A stretch of 64,000 nt of DNA from Streptomyces sp. HD (GTDB lineage Bacteria; Actinomycetota; Actinomycetes; Streptomycetales; Streptomycetaceae). Both the position numbers and the translations under genes were made by a program. The stretch lies in contig NZ_JAQMYP010000003.1 in the NCBI RefSeq assembly GCF_028369295.1, positions 124,001-188,000 on the forward strand. The letters are read 5' to 3'. The notes below the pieces were generated by a model that was given only the letters and a program-made list of their open reading frames with translations, was not told where the DNA came from and did no database searches. This document shows, in pieces, positions 48,169-56,340 of this stretch (position 1 is the first letter of the stretch; every line of letters starts with the position of its first letter).

Positions 48169-50088
48169 GTGCCTGTCTTCACTCGCCTACGTCAACTGCA
48201 CATGAAGAACGACGACTTGACCGACGAGGCACCCACGAGCGCCACGGAGACAACGTCGCCGGCCACGCCGGAATCCGCACCCACAGAGGGCGATCCCGCA
48301 GCCACAGAGGGCAATCCCGCACCCGACAACGACGGTCCCGCAGCCGCCGACGGCGGGGACGCCCCACAGGGGCCACCCGCACCCGACGACGAAAGTGACG
48401 CGGGTGGTGCGGGTGGGAACAACGAGGGCGACGGCGAAGCCGAGCCCGAGAAGCGACCGGCGCCCCCGTACCTCCGCTGGACCTTGACCGCCCTCGCCGC
48501 CGCCCTCATCCACGTCTGCCTGCAAATGCCGAACACCCTCGGCAACCTCAAACCCACGGAGTTCCTGCGCCTCCCCGCAGAGGCCGTCATCGGAGCCGCC
48601 GTACTCCTCACGCTCCCCCGCCGCCCCCGCCTGATCGCCGCAGCGACCTCCGGCGCGGCCCTGGGCGCCCTGACCGCCCTGAACCTCCTCGACATGGGCT
48701 ACAACGAATTCCTGGGCCGCCACTTCAACATCGTCCTGGACTGGGAACTCCTCGACGACGCCCACTCGTACATCGAGGACTCCCTCGGCGGCACGACCAC
48801 GGTCCTGCTCACCATCGGCCTCGTCATCCTGGTCGTACTCCTCATAGCCCTCGTCGCCCTGGCCACCGTACGCATAGCCGACCTCCTCGCCCGCCACAAG
48901 GCGGACGCCTCCAAGGGCGCCCTCATCGCCGGCACCGTATGGATCACCTGCACGGCGTTCGGCCTGCAGATAGCCGGCGTACCGATCGCCGCGGACCACA
49001 CCGCCGGCGTCATCAAGGTCCACGCCCGCCGCGCGCTGGACACCCTCCGCGACGAGGCGGCGTTCGCACAGGACGCGAAGACCGACACCTTCGGCAACAC
49101 ACCCCCGGCCCAACTGGTCCCCGACCTGCGCGGCAAGGACATCGTCTTCACCTTCATCGAGAGCTACGGCCGCAGCGCGATCGAGGACCCGGAGATCGCC
49201 CCGGGCGTCACCGGCACTCTCGACACCTCCACCCAGGCCCTGGCGAAGGCCGGCTACCACGCGAAGAGCGGCTGGCTCACGTCGGCGACCTACGGCGGCA
49301 GCAGCTGGCTGGGCCACTCCACCACCCTCTCGGGTCTGTGGATCGACAACCAGCAGCGCTACCGCACCGTCATGGCCAGCGACCACCTCAGCCTCACCAA
49401 GGTCTTCCGGAAGACCGGCGACTGGGACACGGTCGGCGTCATGCCCGGCGTCCAGAAGGCCTGGCCGGAGCAGAGCTACTACGGCCTCGACAAGGTCTAC
49501 AACGCCTTCCAACTCGGCTACAAGGGGCCGAAGTTCAGCTGGTCGACCATGCCCGACCAGTACGCCCTCGAAGCCTTCCAGCGCCAGGTCCACGGCAAGA
49601 AGCACGACAAGCCCCTGATGTCGGAGATCATCCTGACCTCCAGCCACCAGCCCTGGGCACCGATCCCGAAGATGGTCGACTGGGACGACCTGGGCGACGG
49701 TTCCCTCTTCAAGCCCATCCAGCAGGCGGGCACGAAACCGGCGGACATCATCTCCGACTCCACCCGCTCCAAGCAGGAGTACGGAAAGTCGATCTCGTAC
49801 TCGGTGACCAGCCTCACCCAGTGGCTGGAGCGCTACGGCACCGACGACACCGTCCTGGTCTTCCTCGGCGACCACCAGCCGATGGCCCGGGTCAGCGGCA
49901 CCAAGGCCAGCCGGGACGTCCCGATCTCGATCGTCGCCAAGGACCCGAAGGTGCTGGACAAGATCTCCGACTGGAACTGGACGGACGGCCTCCAGCCCGC
50001 CGCCAAGGCCCCCGTGTGGAAGATGAGCTCCTTCCGGGACCGTTTCCTGACGGCATACGGCTCGACTCCGCACCCCTCCAAGGAGTGA
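48169..50088 (+). CDS. Lipoteichoic-acid-synthase-like membrane sulfatase-fold protein
   Basis: A 639-residue alkaline-phosphatase-superfamily protein. Residues 1-105 are a cytoplasmic, Pro/Glu/Asp/Ala-rich acidic tail. About five membrane helices lie between 108 and 275. The extracytoplasmic sulfatase domain runs from about 322: IVFTFIESYGRSAIEDPEIA (first metal site), SATYGGSSWLGHSTTLSG near 365-382 (nucleophile region) and TVLVFLGDHQPM near 561 with the Asp-His metal pair. This is the LtaS/phosphoglycerol-transferase layout, so it probably transfers a phosphoglycerol-like group to an envelope polymer. GTG is the start, with GGAAGGA 7 nt upstream. Substrate is inferred, as Streptomyces wall polymers differ from lipoteichoic acid of Bacillus. 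Confidence 0.88.
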   Translation: MPVFTRLRQLHMKNDDLTDEAPTSATETTSPATPESAPTEGDPAATEGNPAPDNDGPAAADGGDAPQGPPAPDDESDAGGAGGNNEGDGEAEPEKRPAPPYLRWTLTALAAALIHVCLQMPNTLGNLKPTEFLRLPAEAVIGAAVLLTLPRRPRLIAAATSGAALGALTALNLLDMGYNEFLGRHFNIVLDWELLDDAHSYIEDSLGGTTTVLLTIGLVILVVLLIALVALATVRIADLLARHKADASKGALIAGTVWITCTAFGLQIAGVPIAADHTAGVIKVHARRALDTLRDEAAFAQDAKTDTFGNTPPAQLVPDLRGKDIVFTFIESYGRSAIEDPEIAPGVTGTLDTSTQALAKAGYHAKSGWLTSATYGGSSWLGHSTTLSGLWIDNQQRYRTVMASDHLSLTKVFRKTGDWDTVGVMPGVQKAWPEQSYYGLDKVYNAFQLGYKGPKFSWSTMPDQYALEAFQRQVHGKKHDKPLMSEIILTSSHQPWAPIPKMVDWDDLGDGSLFKPIQQAGTKPADIISDSTRSKQEYGKSISYSVTSLTQWLERYGTDDTVLVFLGDHQPMARVSGTKASRDVPISIVAKDPKVLDKISDWNWTDGLQPAAKAPVWKMSSFRDRFLTAYGSTPHPSKE

Positions 50089-50127
50089 CGACCAGTGTCG
50101 ACGCGGCCCCGGGCTGTCGAGACCGCC

Positions 50128-51282
50128 TCAGCCCCCGGAGGTGTCCAGCTCCGCGTCCTCGCTGATGCCCGCGCAGTCGTACGGGTCCTTCAGCCAGCCG
50201 TCCGGCAGCACCACCCGGTTGTTGCCGGACGTACGACCACGGGGCCCGTCCGCTCCCACCGGCCAGGGCTGGTCGAGGTCCAGCTCGTCCAGTCCGGCAC
50301 GGAGTTCCGCCAGCGACGACGTAATGGCCAACCGCTTGCGCATCTCCGAGCCGACCGCGAAGCCCTTCAGATACCAGGCGACGTGCTTGCGGAAGTCGAT
50401 GACGCCGCGCGCCTCGTCGCCGATCCACTCGCCGAGCAGCGTGGCATGCCGGACCATGACGTCGGCGACCTCGTGAAGAGCCGGCCGCGCGACGCTGGAG
50501 GCACGCCCCTCGAACACCGCCACCAGATCCGCGAACAGCCACGGCCGTCCAAGGCACCCGCGCCCGACGACCACCCCGTCGCACCCGGTCTCCCGCACCA
50601 TCCGCACGGCGTCCTCGGCCGACCAGATGTCCCCGTTCCCGAGCACCGGGATCTCCGGCACATGTTCCTTCAGCCGCGCGATGGCGTCCCAGTCGGCCGT
50701 GCCGCCGTAGTGCTGGGCGGCGGTGCGGCCGTGCAGCGCGATGGCCGTGACGCCTTCCTCGACGGCGATCCGCCCGGCGTCGAGGAAGGTGATGTGATCG
50801 TCGTCGATGCCCTTGCGCATCTTCATCGTGACGGGCAGATCACCCGCGCCGCTGACCGCCTCCCGCAGGATCGCCCGCAGCAGGTTCCGCTTGAACGGCA
50901 GCGCGGAGCCGCCGCCCTTGCGCGTGACCTTCGGCACGGGACAGCCGAAGTTCAGGTCGATGTGATCGGCCAGCCCCTCCTCGGCGATCATGCGCACGGC
51001 TTTCCCGACCGTCGCCGGGTCGACCCCGTACAGCTGGATCGACCGCGGCTTCTCGCTCTCGTCGAAGTGGATCAGCTGCATGGTCTTCTCGTTGCGCTCG
51101 ACCAGCGCCCGAGTCGTGATCATCTCGCTGACGAACAGCCCTTTGCCACCGCTGAACTCCCTGCACAGGGTGCGGAAGGGCGCGTTGGTGATCCCGGCCA
51201 TGGGGGCCAGGACGACGGGCGGCTGGACGGTGTGCGGGCCGATCCGCAGGGGCGGGGCGGTGGACGAGACGGTCGTGGGCAT
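50128..51282 (-). CDS. dusB: tRNA-dihydrouridine synthase, DusB family
   Basis: Reduces uridines in tRNA to dihydrouridine with FMN and NADPH. The TIM barrel begins RIGPHTVQPPVVLAPMAGIT at 13-32 with the FMN-binding MAGITNAPFR. The catalytic cysteine is in LNFGCPVPKVTRKGGGSAL near 110-128. HGRTAAQHYGG near 182 and IPVLGNGDIWSAEDA near 209 are the FMN phosphate site. The C-terminal helical tRNA-binding domain includes FRKHVAWYLKGF near 295. I choose the ATG at MPTTVSS, giving 384 residues; an in-frame ATG 42 nt upstream has no ribosome-binding site and lies in the divergent promoter. It is convergent with the sulfatase gene. Confidence 0.95.
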   Translation of the reverse strand: MPTTVSSTAPPLRIGPHTVQPPVVLAPMAGITNAPFRTLCREFSGGKGLFVSEMITTRALVERNEKTMQLIHFDESEKPRSIQLYGVDPATVGKAVRMIAEEGLADHIDLNFGCPVPKVTRKGGGSALPFKRNLLRAILREAVSGAGDLPVTMKMRKGIDDDHITFLDAGRIAVEEGVTAIALHGRTAAQHYGGTADWDAIARLKEHVPEIPVLGNGDIWSAEDAVRMVRETGCDGVVVGRGCLGRPWLFADLVAVFEGRASSVARPALHEVADVMVRHATLLGEWIGDEARGVIDFRKHVAWYLKGFAVGSEMRKRLAITSSLAELRAGLDELDLDQPWPVGADGPRGRTSGNNRVVLPDGWLKDPYDCAGISEDAELDTSGG

Positions 51283-51346
51283 CCACCCATTCTCACGTAC
51301 CGGACGGGGTGCGGCGAAATTCATTAGTTAGGCGTACTATCCAAGG

Positions 51347-52792
51347 ATGCCGGAGCTCAGCCCACGCCGCCGACTACTGGTCCTCGCGATCTGCTGTATG
51401 AGTCTGCTGATCGTGAGCCTGGACAACACCGTCCTCAACGTCGCCCTCCCCGCCCTGCAGCGCGACCTCGGCGCCGGCACGTCGGGCCTGCAGTGGACGA
51501 TCGACGCGTACACCCTCGTCCTCGCCTCACTGCTGATGCTGGCCGGCAGCACGGCGGACCGCATCGGCCGCAAACGCGTCTTCATGGCGGGCCTGGTCGT
51601 CTTCACCCTCGGCTCGGTCCTGTGCTCCCTCGCCCCCGACCTCGACGCGCTGATCGCCTTCCGCATGGTGCAGGCGGTGGGCGGTTCGATGCTCAACCCG
51701 GTCGCGATGTCGATCATCACCAACACCTTCACGGACCCGCGGGAGCGGGCTCGGGCCATCGGCGTCTGGGGCGCGGTGGTCGGCATCTCGATGGCCGCGG
51801 GGCCGCTGGTCGGCGGCCTGCTGGTGGAGTCGGTCGGCTGGCGGTCGATCTTCTGGGTCAACCTCCCGGTGGGGCTCGCGGCACTGCTCCTCACCCTCCG
51901 CTACGTCCCCGAGTCGCGCGCCGCGAAGGCCCGCCGACCCGACCCGGTCGGCCAGGTGATGGTCATCGCGCTGTTCGGCTCACTGACGTACGCGATCATC
52001 GCGGCGCCCACCGCTCCGGCGGCCGAGATCCTCCTCTTCGGCGGCATCGCCCTGACCGCGCTGACCGCGCTCCTCGTCCACGAACCCCGCCGCGCCGAGC
52101 CTCTGATCGACCTGCGGTTCTTCCGCTCGGCGCCGTTCAGCGGGGCCACGGTGATCGCGATCAGCGCATTCGCGGCGCTGGGCGGCTTCCTGTTCCTGTC
52201 CACGCTGTATCTGCAGAACGTGCGCGGCCTGGACGCCCTGGACGCGGGCGTGTGGATGCTGCCGATGGCCGCGCTGTGCTTCGTCTGCGCACCGGTCGCC
52301 GGACGCGTGGTCGGCAACCGGGGGCCTCGGCTTCCGCTGCTGGTCGCGGGGGTGTCGATGACGGCGAGCGGGGTGCTGTTCGCCGCGTTCGAGGCGGAGA
52401 CCAGGGACGTCACGCTCGTCCTCGGGTATGTGCTGTTCGGCCTCGGGTTCGGGTTCGTCAATGCGCCCATCACCAACACGGCGGTGTCCGGGATGCCGCG
52501 TGCGCAGGCGGGCGTCGCGGCGGCCGTCGCCTCCACGAGCCGTCAGCTGGGGCAGACGCTGGGGGTGGCGGTGGTCGGGGCGGTGCTGGCTTCGGGGGTC
52601 GGGGCGTCGTCGTACGAGTCCGCGTTCGTGGCTGCCGCCCGGCCCGCGTGGTGGATTGTCGCCGGGTGTGGGCTGGTGGTGCTGGTCGTGGGGCTGGTGA
52701 CCAGTGGGGGGTGGGCACGGGGGACTGCTGAGCGGGCGGCTGAGAGGCTGGAGTCCGCCGAGGTGCGCGAAGTGTCCAGGGTCAGTGCGTAG
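51347..52792 (+). CDS. MFS transporter, DHA2 (EmrB/QacA) drug-efflux family
   Basis: A 481-residue proton-coupled exporter with about 14 membrane helices. Motif A is GSTADRIGRKRVFMAG near 66-81, motif B FRMVQAVGGSMLNP near 105-118, and motif C GISMAAGPLVGGLLVE near 144-159. The acidic residue in VSLDNTVLNVALP (helix 1, motif D1) is typical of 14-helix DHA2 members. The ATG follows CCAAGG closely, with TACTAT 8 bp upstream, so a leaderless or short-leader transcript is possible. It is divergent from dusB and its 3' end overlaps the convergent XRE gene by 11 nt. Substrate not predictable. Confidence 0.92.
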   Translation: MPELSPRRRLLVLAICCMSLLIVSLDNTVLNVALPALQRDLGAGTSGLQWTIDAYTLVLASLLMLAGSTADRIGRKRVFMAGLVVFTLGSVLCSLAPDLDALIAFRMVQAVGGSMLNPVAMSIITNTFTDPRERARAIGVWGAVVGISMAAGPLVGGLLVESVGWRSIFWVNLPVGLAALLLTLRYVPESRAAKARRPDPVGQVMVIALFGSLTYAIIAAPTAPAAEILLFGGIALTALTALLVHEPRRAEPLIDLRFFRSAPFSGATVIAISAFAALGGFLFLSTLYLQNVRGLDALDAGVWMLPMAALCFVCAPVAGRVVGNRGPRLPLLVAGVSMTASGVLFAAFEAETRDVTLVLGYVLFGLGFGFVNAPITNTAVSGMPRAQAGVAAAVASTSRQLGQTLGVAVVGAVLASGVGASSYESAFVAAARPAWWIVAGCGLVVLVVGLVTSGGWARGTAERAAERLESAEVREVSRVSA

Positions 52793-53780
52793 TTCGGCGG
52801 CTAACGGTTGATGGGGGCTGGTCGCGCCCACGCGGCGGAGCCGCATATGTCACAGCCCCGCGCCCCTTGAGGGCAATTTCGTGCAGCCTCTTCATACGGT
52901 CCCGCGACTCCTCGTCCGCCGGTACGTACGTCACCATCCGCGGACCGACCTCCGGGCTCAGCCACAGGTCCGTGTGGTCGACCACGATCCGGCCGACGTG
53001 ACGGTTGAGGAACTCCTTCCGCTTCGTCCGGTGGGCCACCACCTCGTGCCGGTCCCATGCCTCGCAGAACTCGGGTGACTCGGTACGCAGGCGTTTGAGG
53101 AGCATCTTCCAGGCGGGCTCGGCGAGATGGCCGGCCATGCTCGCGCGGAAGCGGGCGGCCATCAGGCGCTGGGTCTCCTCCAGACGCACGATCGAGGAAC
53201 GCCACTCGTCGTGCGTGTAGGAAAGGATCATGCAGTTGCGGTCCTCGGGCGGCACCGTGTCGAGGTCGCACAACAGCATCCCGTAGGTGCGGTTGTAGGC
53301 GAGGATGTCGTACCGGCTGTTCTGCAGACAGGCCGGATAGGGCTCCATCTGCTCCAGTACGGCCCGCAGGGCGGGCGTCACCGAGGGGCAGGTCGTCGCC
53401 GGGGTCGGGTCCACCGCGCCGGCCAGCTGGAAGAGATGGGACCGCTCGCTGGGGTCGAGCATCAGCGTGCGGGCGAGGGCGTCGAGGACCTGCACCGAGA
53501 CCTGGATGTCGCGGGCCTGCTCCAGCCACGTGTACCAGGTGACGCCGACCGCGGCGAGCTGGGCGACCTCCTCGCGGCGCAGGCCGGGGGTGCGGCGTCG
53601 GCGGCCGCGGGGGAGGCCGACCTGCTCGGGGGCGATGTGCTCGCGGCGGTGGCGCAGGAAGGCGGCGAGTTCATGGCGCCGGATCTCCGACGCGGCCGTT
53701 GTGCGGGGCGCCGGGGTCGCCGTCCCCTGAGCCACCCCTTTCCCCGTCGTCCGAGCCGTCGTCCGGGCCATCGTCGTCAT
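52782..53780 (-). CDS. XRE family regulator with MmyB-like ligand-binding domain
   Basis: A 332-residue regulator. The helix-turn-helix is at about 34-95: ELAAFLRHRREHIAPEQVGL, then RRTPGLRREEVAQLAAVGVTWYT..., the typical actinobacterial MmyB pattern with LEQARDIQVS. The MmyB-like PAS-type domain follows (about 140-300, YPACLQNSRYDILAYNRTYG, later DHTDLWLSPEVGPRMVTYVP). The last 29 residues, from GRGAVTYAAPPRGRDQP, are a translation of a dispersed intergenic repeat that extended the frame past the usual end near HEIALKGR. It is divergent from the second MFS gene, with CTGGTA half-sites between, so it probably controls that exporter. It overlaps the first MFS gene by 11 nt. Confidence 0.9.
   Translation of the reverse strand: MTTMARTTARTTGKGVAQGTATPAPRTTAASEIRRHELAAFLRHRREHIAPEQVGLPRGRRRRTPGLRREEVAQLAAVGVTWYTWLEQARDIQVSVQVLDALARTLMLDPSERSHLFQLAGAVDPTPATTCPSVTPALRAVLEQMEPYPACLQNSRYDILAYNRTYGMLLCDLDTVPPEDRNCMILSYTHDEWRSSIVRLEETQRLMAARFRASMAGHLAEPAWKMLLKRLRTESPEFCEAWDRHEVVAHRTKRKEFLNRHVGRIVVDHTDLWLSPEVGPRMVTYVPADEESRDRMKRLHEIALKGRGAVTYAAPPRGRDQPPSTVSRRTTH
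52813..52870 (-). repeat. Dispersed Streptomyces intergenic repeat, copy B2, coding here
   Basis: Inverted copy of 14651-14710: CGCGGGGCTGTGACATATGC, then the GCGGCTCCGCCGC hairpin and the GGGCGCGACCAGCC tail on the minus strand. In this place it lies inside the 3' end of the XRE gene. Confidence 0.8.
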
Positions 53781-53826
53781 GCCTCCAGCCTGCCCCGCCC
53801 CGGACCCTGTTTCCAGGTGCTCCCGC

Positions 53827-53854
53827 TACCAGGATAAGGACACTCTGGTACCAG
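53827..53854. promoter_or_regulatory. Candidate operator with three CTGGTA half-sites
   Basis: TACCAG at 53827 is inverted relative to CTGGTA at 53845, and the latter forms the perfect palindrome CTGGTACCAG (53845-53854). It lies in the 101-bp divergent promoter between the XRE regulator and the MFS exporter. The regulator is the likely binder. Confidence 0.6.
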
Positions 53855-53881
53855 TCTCGGAGCGCTCGCAGGCTCGTAACC

Positions 53882-55309
53882 GTGACCGAAACCATCACCG
53901 CACACAAGCCCCGGGCCACCCCGGCCCCACCCGCACTCGGCGGCCTGGGCCTCTTCACGGTGCTCCTGGCAGCCGCACTCCCCCTCATCGACTTCTTCAT
54001 CGTCAACGTCGCCCTGCCCACCATCGCCCACGACCTCGCGGCGAGCGAGACCGTGCTCGAACTCGTCGTCGCCGGTTACGGGTTGGCGTACGCCGTGCTC
54101 CTCGTCCTCGGCGGGCGGCTCGGCGACCTGTTCGGCCGGCGGCGGCTCTTCCTCGGCGGCATGGCGGCCTTCGGGCTGACCTCGCTTGCGTGCGGGCTCG
54201 CGCCCAGCGCGTGGGCGCTCGTCGCGGCGCGGGTCGCGCAGGGCGCGGCGTCGGCGGCGATGCTGCCGCAGGTGCTCGCCACCATCCAGGCGGCCACCAG
54301 CGGCCCGCGCCGCGCGAAGGCCATGGGCCTGTACGGCGCCACGGCCGGCCTGTCGATGGTGGCCGGGCAGATCCTCGGCGGCGTCCTGGTCGCGGCGGAC
54401 GTCTGGGGCACCGGCTGGCGCTCGGTGTTCCTGGTGAACGTGCCGGTCGTCCTCGTCGGCCTCTTTCTCGCCGCCCGCGCGGTCCCGGAGACCCGCTCTC
54501 AGCACCCGGAGCCGCTCGACGGACCCGGCACGGTCCTGCTCGCCGCCGCCCTCCTCACGCTCCTGGCCCCGCTCACCGAGGGCCGGGCGGCGGGCTGGCC
54601 GCTGTGGACGTGGCTGTCGCTGGCGGCGTTCCCGTTCGTGGCGGCGGCGTTCTACGCCGTGGAGCGCAGGGCGGACCGTCGGGGCCGTACGCCGCTCGTG
54701 CCGCCGAGCCTGTTCGCGCTGCCGTCCCTGCGCCGCGGCCTGGTGATGATCGTGCCGTTCTCGATCGGCTTCAGCGGGTTCATGTTCGTGATCGCGGTGG
54801 CGTTGCAGCAGGGCGCGGGCCGCGGCCCGGTCGCGGCGGGGCTGGCGCTCGCGCCCATGGCGGTGGTGTTCTTCTTCGTCTCGCTGGCGGGCCCGCGTCT
54901 GGTGGCCCGTCACGGCACCCGGGTGGTGACCGCCGGTGCGGCGATCCAGGCGGTGGGCGTGGCCCTGATGGCCCTGGCGGCCTGGCGCTCCTGGCCGGAC
55001 CTCGGCCTCGTCGAACTGCTGCCGGGGGCGGCGGTCGCCGGTGCGGGGCAGGCCCTTCAACTCCCCGTCATCTTCCGGATCGTCCTCTCCGAGGTACCGG
55101 CGGCGCGGGCGGGCGTGGGCAGCGGGGTGATGATCACGACCCAGCAGTCGTCGCTGGCCCTGGGCGTGGCGACGCTGGGCACCCTCTTCCTCTCCCTGAT
55201 CCCGGGCCTGGGCATGCGGGACGCCCTGGTGACCACGCTCCTGGTCCAGTTGGGCGGGGTGGCACTGACGGGGCTGCTCAGTCTGCGGCTGCCGCGCACG
55301 ATCGGCTGA
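53882..55309 (+). CDS. MFS transporter, DHA2 family
   Basis: A 475-residue multidrug-type exporter with about 14 membrane helices. The first helix has LLAAALPLIDFFIVNVALPT near 24-43 with the acidic D1 motif. Motif A is GGRLGDLFGRRRLFLGG near 79-95, and motif C GLSMVAGQILGGVLVA near 157-172. The GTG start is placed before the first helix; the ribosome-binding site is poor. It is divergent from the XRE/MmyB regulator, a layout common for autoregulated export systems. It is a separate lineage from the MFS gene at 51347. Substrate unknown. Confidence 0.91.
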   Translation: MTETITAHKPRATPAPPALGGLGLFTVLLAAALPLIDFFIVNVALPTIAHDLAASETVLELVVAGYGLAYAVLLVLGGRLGDLFGRRRLFLGGMAAFGLTSLACGLAPSAWALVAARVAQGAASAAMLPQVLATIQAATSGPRRAKAMGLYGATAGLSMVAGQILGGVLVAADVWGTGWRSVFLVNVPVVLVGLFLAARAVPETRSQHPEPLDGPGTVLLAAALLTLLAPLTEGRAAGWPLWTWLSLAAFPFVAAAFYAVERRADRRGRTPLVPPSLFALPSLRRGLVMIVPFSIGFSGFMFVIAVALQQGAGRGPVAAGLALAPMAVVFFFVSLAGPRLVARHGTRVVTAGAAIQAVGVALMALAAWRSWPDLGLVELLPGAAVAGAGQALQLPVIFRIVLSEVPAARAGVGSGVMITTQQSSLALGVATLGTLFLSLIPGLGMRDALVTTLLVQLGGVALTGLLSLRLPRTIG

Positions 55310-55449
55310 GCGAGTTGTGAGGGTGTTGGCACAGGTTGGTCAACTCGCTGGGCCGGATCTCCCGTTGATGTTGGTCTTGCTGCACACTCCTTGCTGCGCA
55401 AGCAGACTCGATGTCCGCCGACTCGATGTCCTCGGACGCTGGAGGCGTC

Positions 55450-55665
55450 ATGCTGGAGATCAACACAAGCAAGGTGAGCCGCTGGGACCAACACGGCCGG
55501 GAGCATGTCGTACGGGTGCAACGCAAAGGCGCGCAGCGTCAGATCAGATGCGACACGTGCGGCTGGCGCAAGGGCGCCCAGTTCCTGCCCTGGCTGAAGG
55601 CGGAGGAGCATCTGGCGGAGGCCCACCAGGCGACGGTGGACCCGGCGGAGGCGCAGTCGGACTGA
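55450..55665 (+). CDS. Small zinc-finger-like protein
   Basis: A 71-residue protein. It starts MLEINTSKVSRWDQHGREHV and contains RCDTCGWRKGAQF near 40-52, followed by a helix EEHLAEAHQA. The CxxC plus HxxxxH spacing could bind one zinc ion, like a C2H2 finger. GGAGG lies 4 nt before the chosen ATG; an upstream in-frame ATG lacks a site. The region before it has a direct repeat of ACTCGATGTCC. It stands alone between the MFS and TetR genes. A nucleic-acid-binding role is possible; no named family recognised. Confidence 0.75.
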   Translation: MLEINTSKVSRWDQHGREHVVRVQRKGAQRQIRCDTCGWRKGAQFLPWLKAEEHLAEAHQATVDPAEAQSD

Positions 55666-55711
55666 TGAGCCGGACTGCTGACGCCGCCGGAACCCGACCG
55701 CCCGTGACGGT

Positions 55712-56311
55712 TCAGTCGCGAGCCCGCAGCCCGCGCACCAGCAGGTCCACGACCGCCTCGAAGTCCTTCTCCACGTCCGGCTGTTCCCACGTCCTGGCGT
55801 AGTTCGGGTCGTGGAAGCGGGCCGTCGCCCCGAACAGTGCGCCGGCCGTGGTGGCCGGGTCCTCGACGGAGAAGGCGCCCGCGTCGACGCCGGCGCGCAC
55901 GATGTCGGTCAGCTGGCCGGTGAGCTCCGCCAGGTGTTCGCTGACGACCGTTTCGGCGGCCTCGGCGGCCAGCACCGAGTACGTGGCGAAGAGCTCCGGG
56001 TCGTCGGACGCCTTGCGGCGTTTGGCCGCGAACAGCGCCGCGAGCCACTCGCGCACCCGCGCCTCCGGCTCCAGCTCCGGCGCCGTGACGATCTCCGCCA
56101 GCACCCCCGTCGTACGGTCCAGCCACCGCTTCGACACCGCCTGCCGCAGCGCCGCCTTCGTCCGGAAGTGCCGGTAGACGCTGCCATGGCTGACGCCGAG
56201 CGCGCGGGCCACGTCCACCACGGTGGCCTTGGCCGGGCCGTGGCGGCGCAGCACCTCCTCGGTGACTTCGAGGATGCGCTCGGCGGTCAGGGTCTCGGAG
56301 GTCGGTGCCAT
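55712..56311 (-). CDS. TetR family transcriptional regulator
   Basis: A 199-residue TetR repressor. The helix-turn-helix is at about 9-55: TAERILEVTEEVLRRHGPAK, then VVDVARALGVSHGSVYRHFRTK. The C-terminal ligand domain fits the TetR_C_33/11-like group, ending VVDLLVRGLRARD. The aldo/keto reductase gene ends 29 nt upstream on the same strand, so the two form an operon. A palindromic operator lies before the reductase gene, giving autoregulation. The inducer is probably a substrate or precursor of the reductase. Confidence 0.92.
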   Translation of the reverse strand: MAPTSETLTAERILEVTEEVLRRHGPAKATVVDVARALGVSHGSVYRHFRTKAALRQAVSKRWLDRTTGVLAEIVTAPELEPEARVREWLAALFAAKRRKASDDPELFATYSVLAAEAAETVVSEHLAELTGQLTDIVRAGVDAGAFSVEDPATTAGALFGATARFHDPNYARTWEQPDVEKDFEAVVDLLVRGLRARD

Positions 56312-56340
56312 GAGTCAGACCGTACCCGGCGGCTCGGGCA

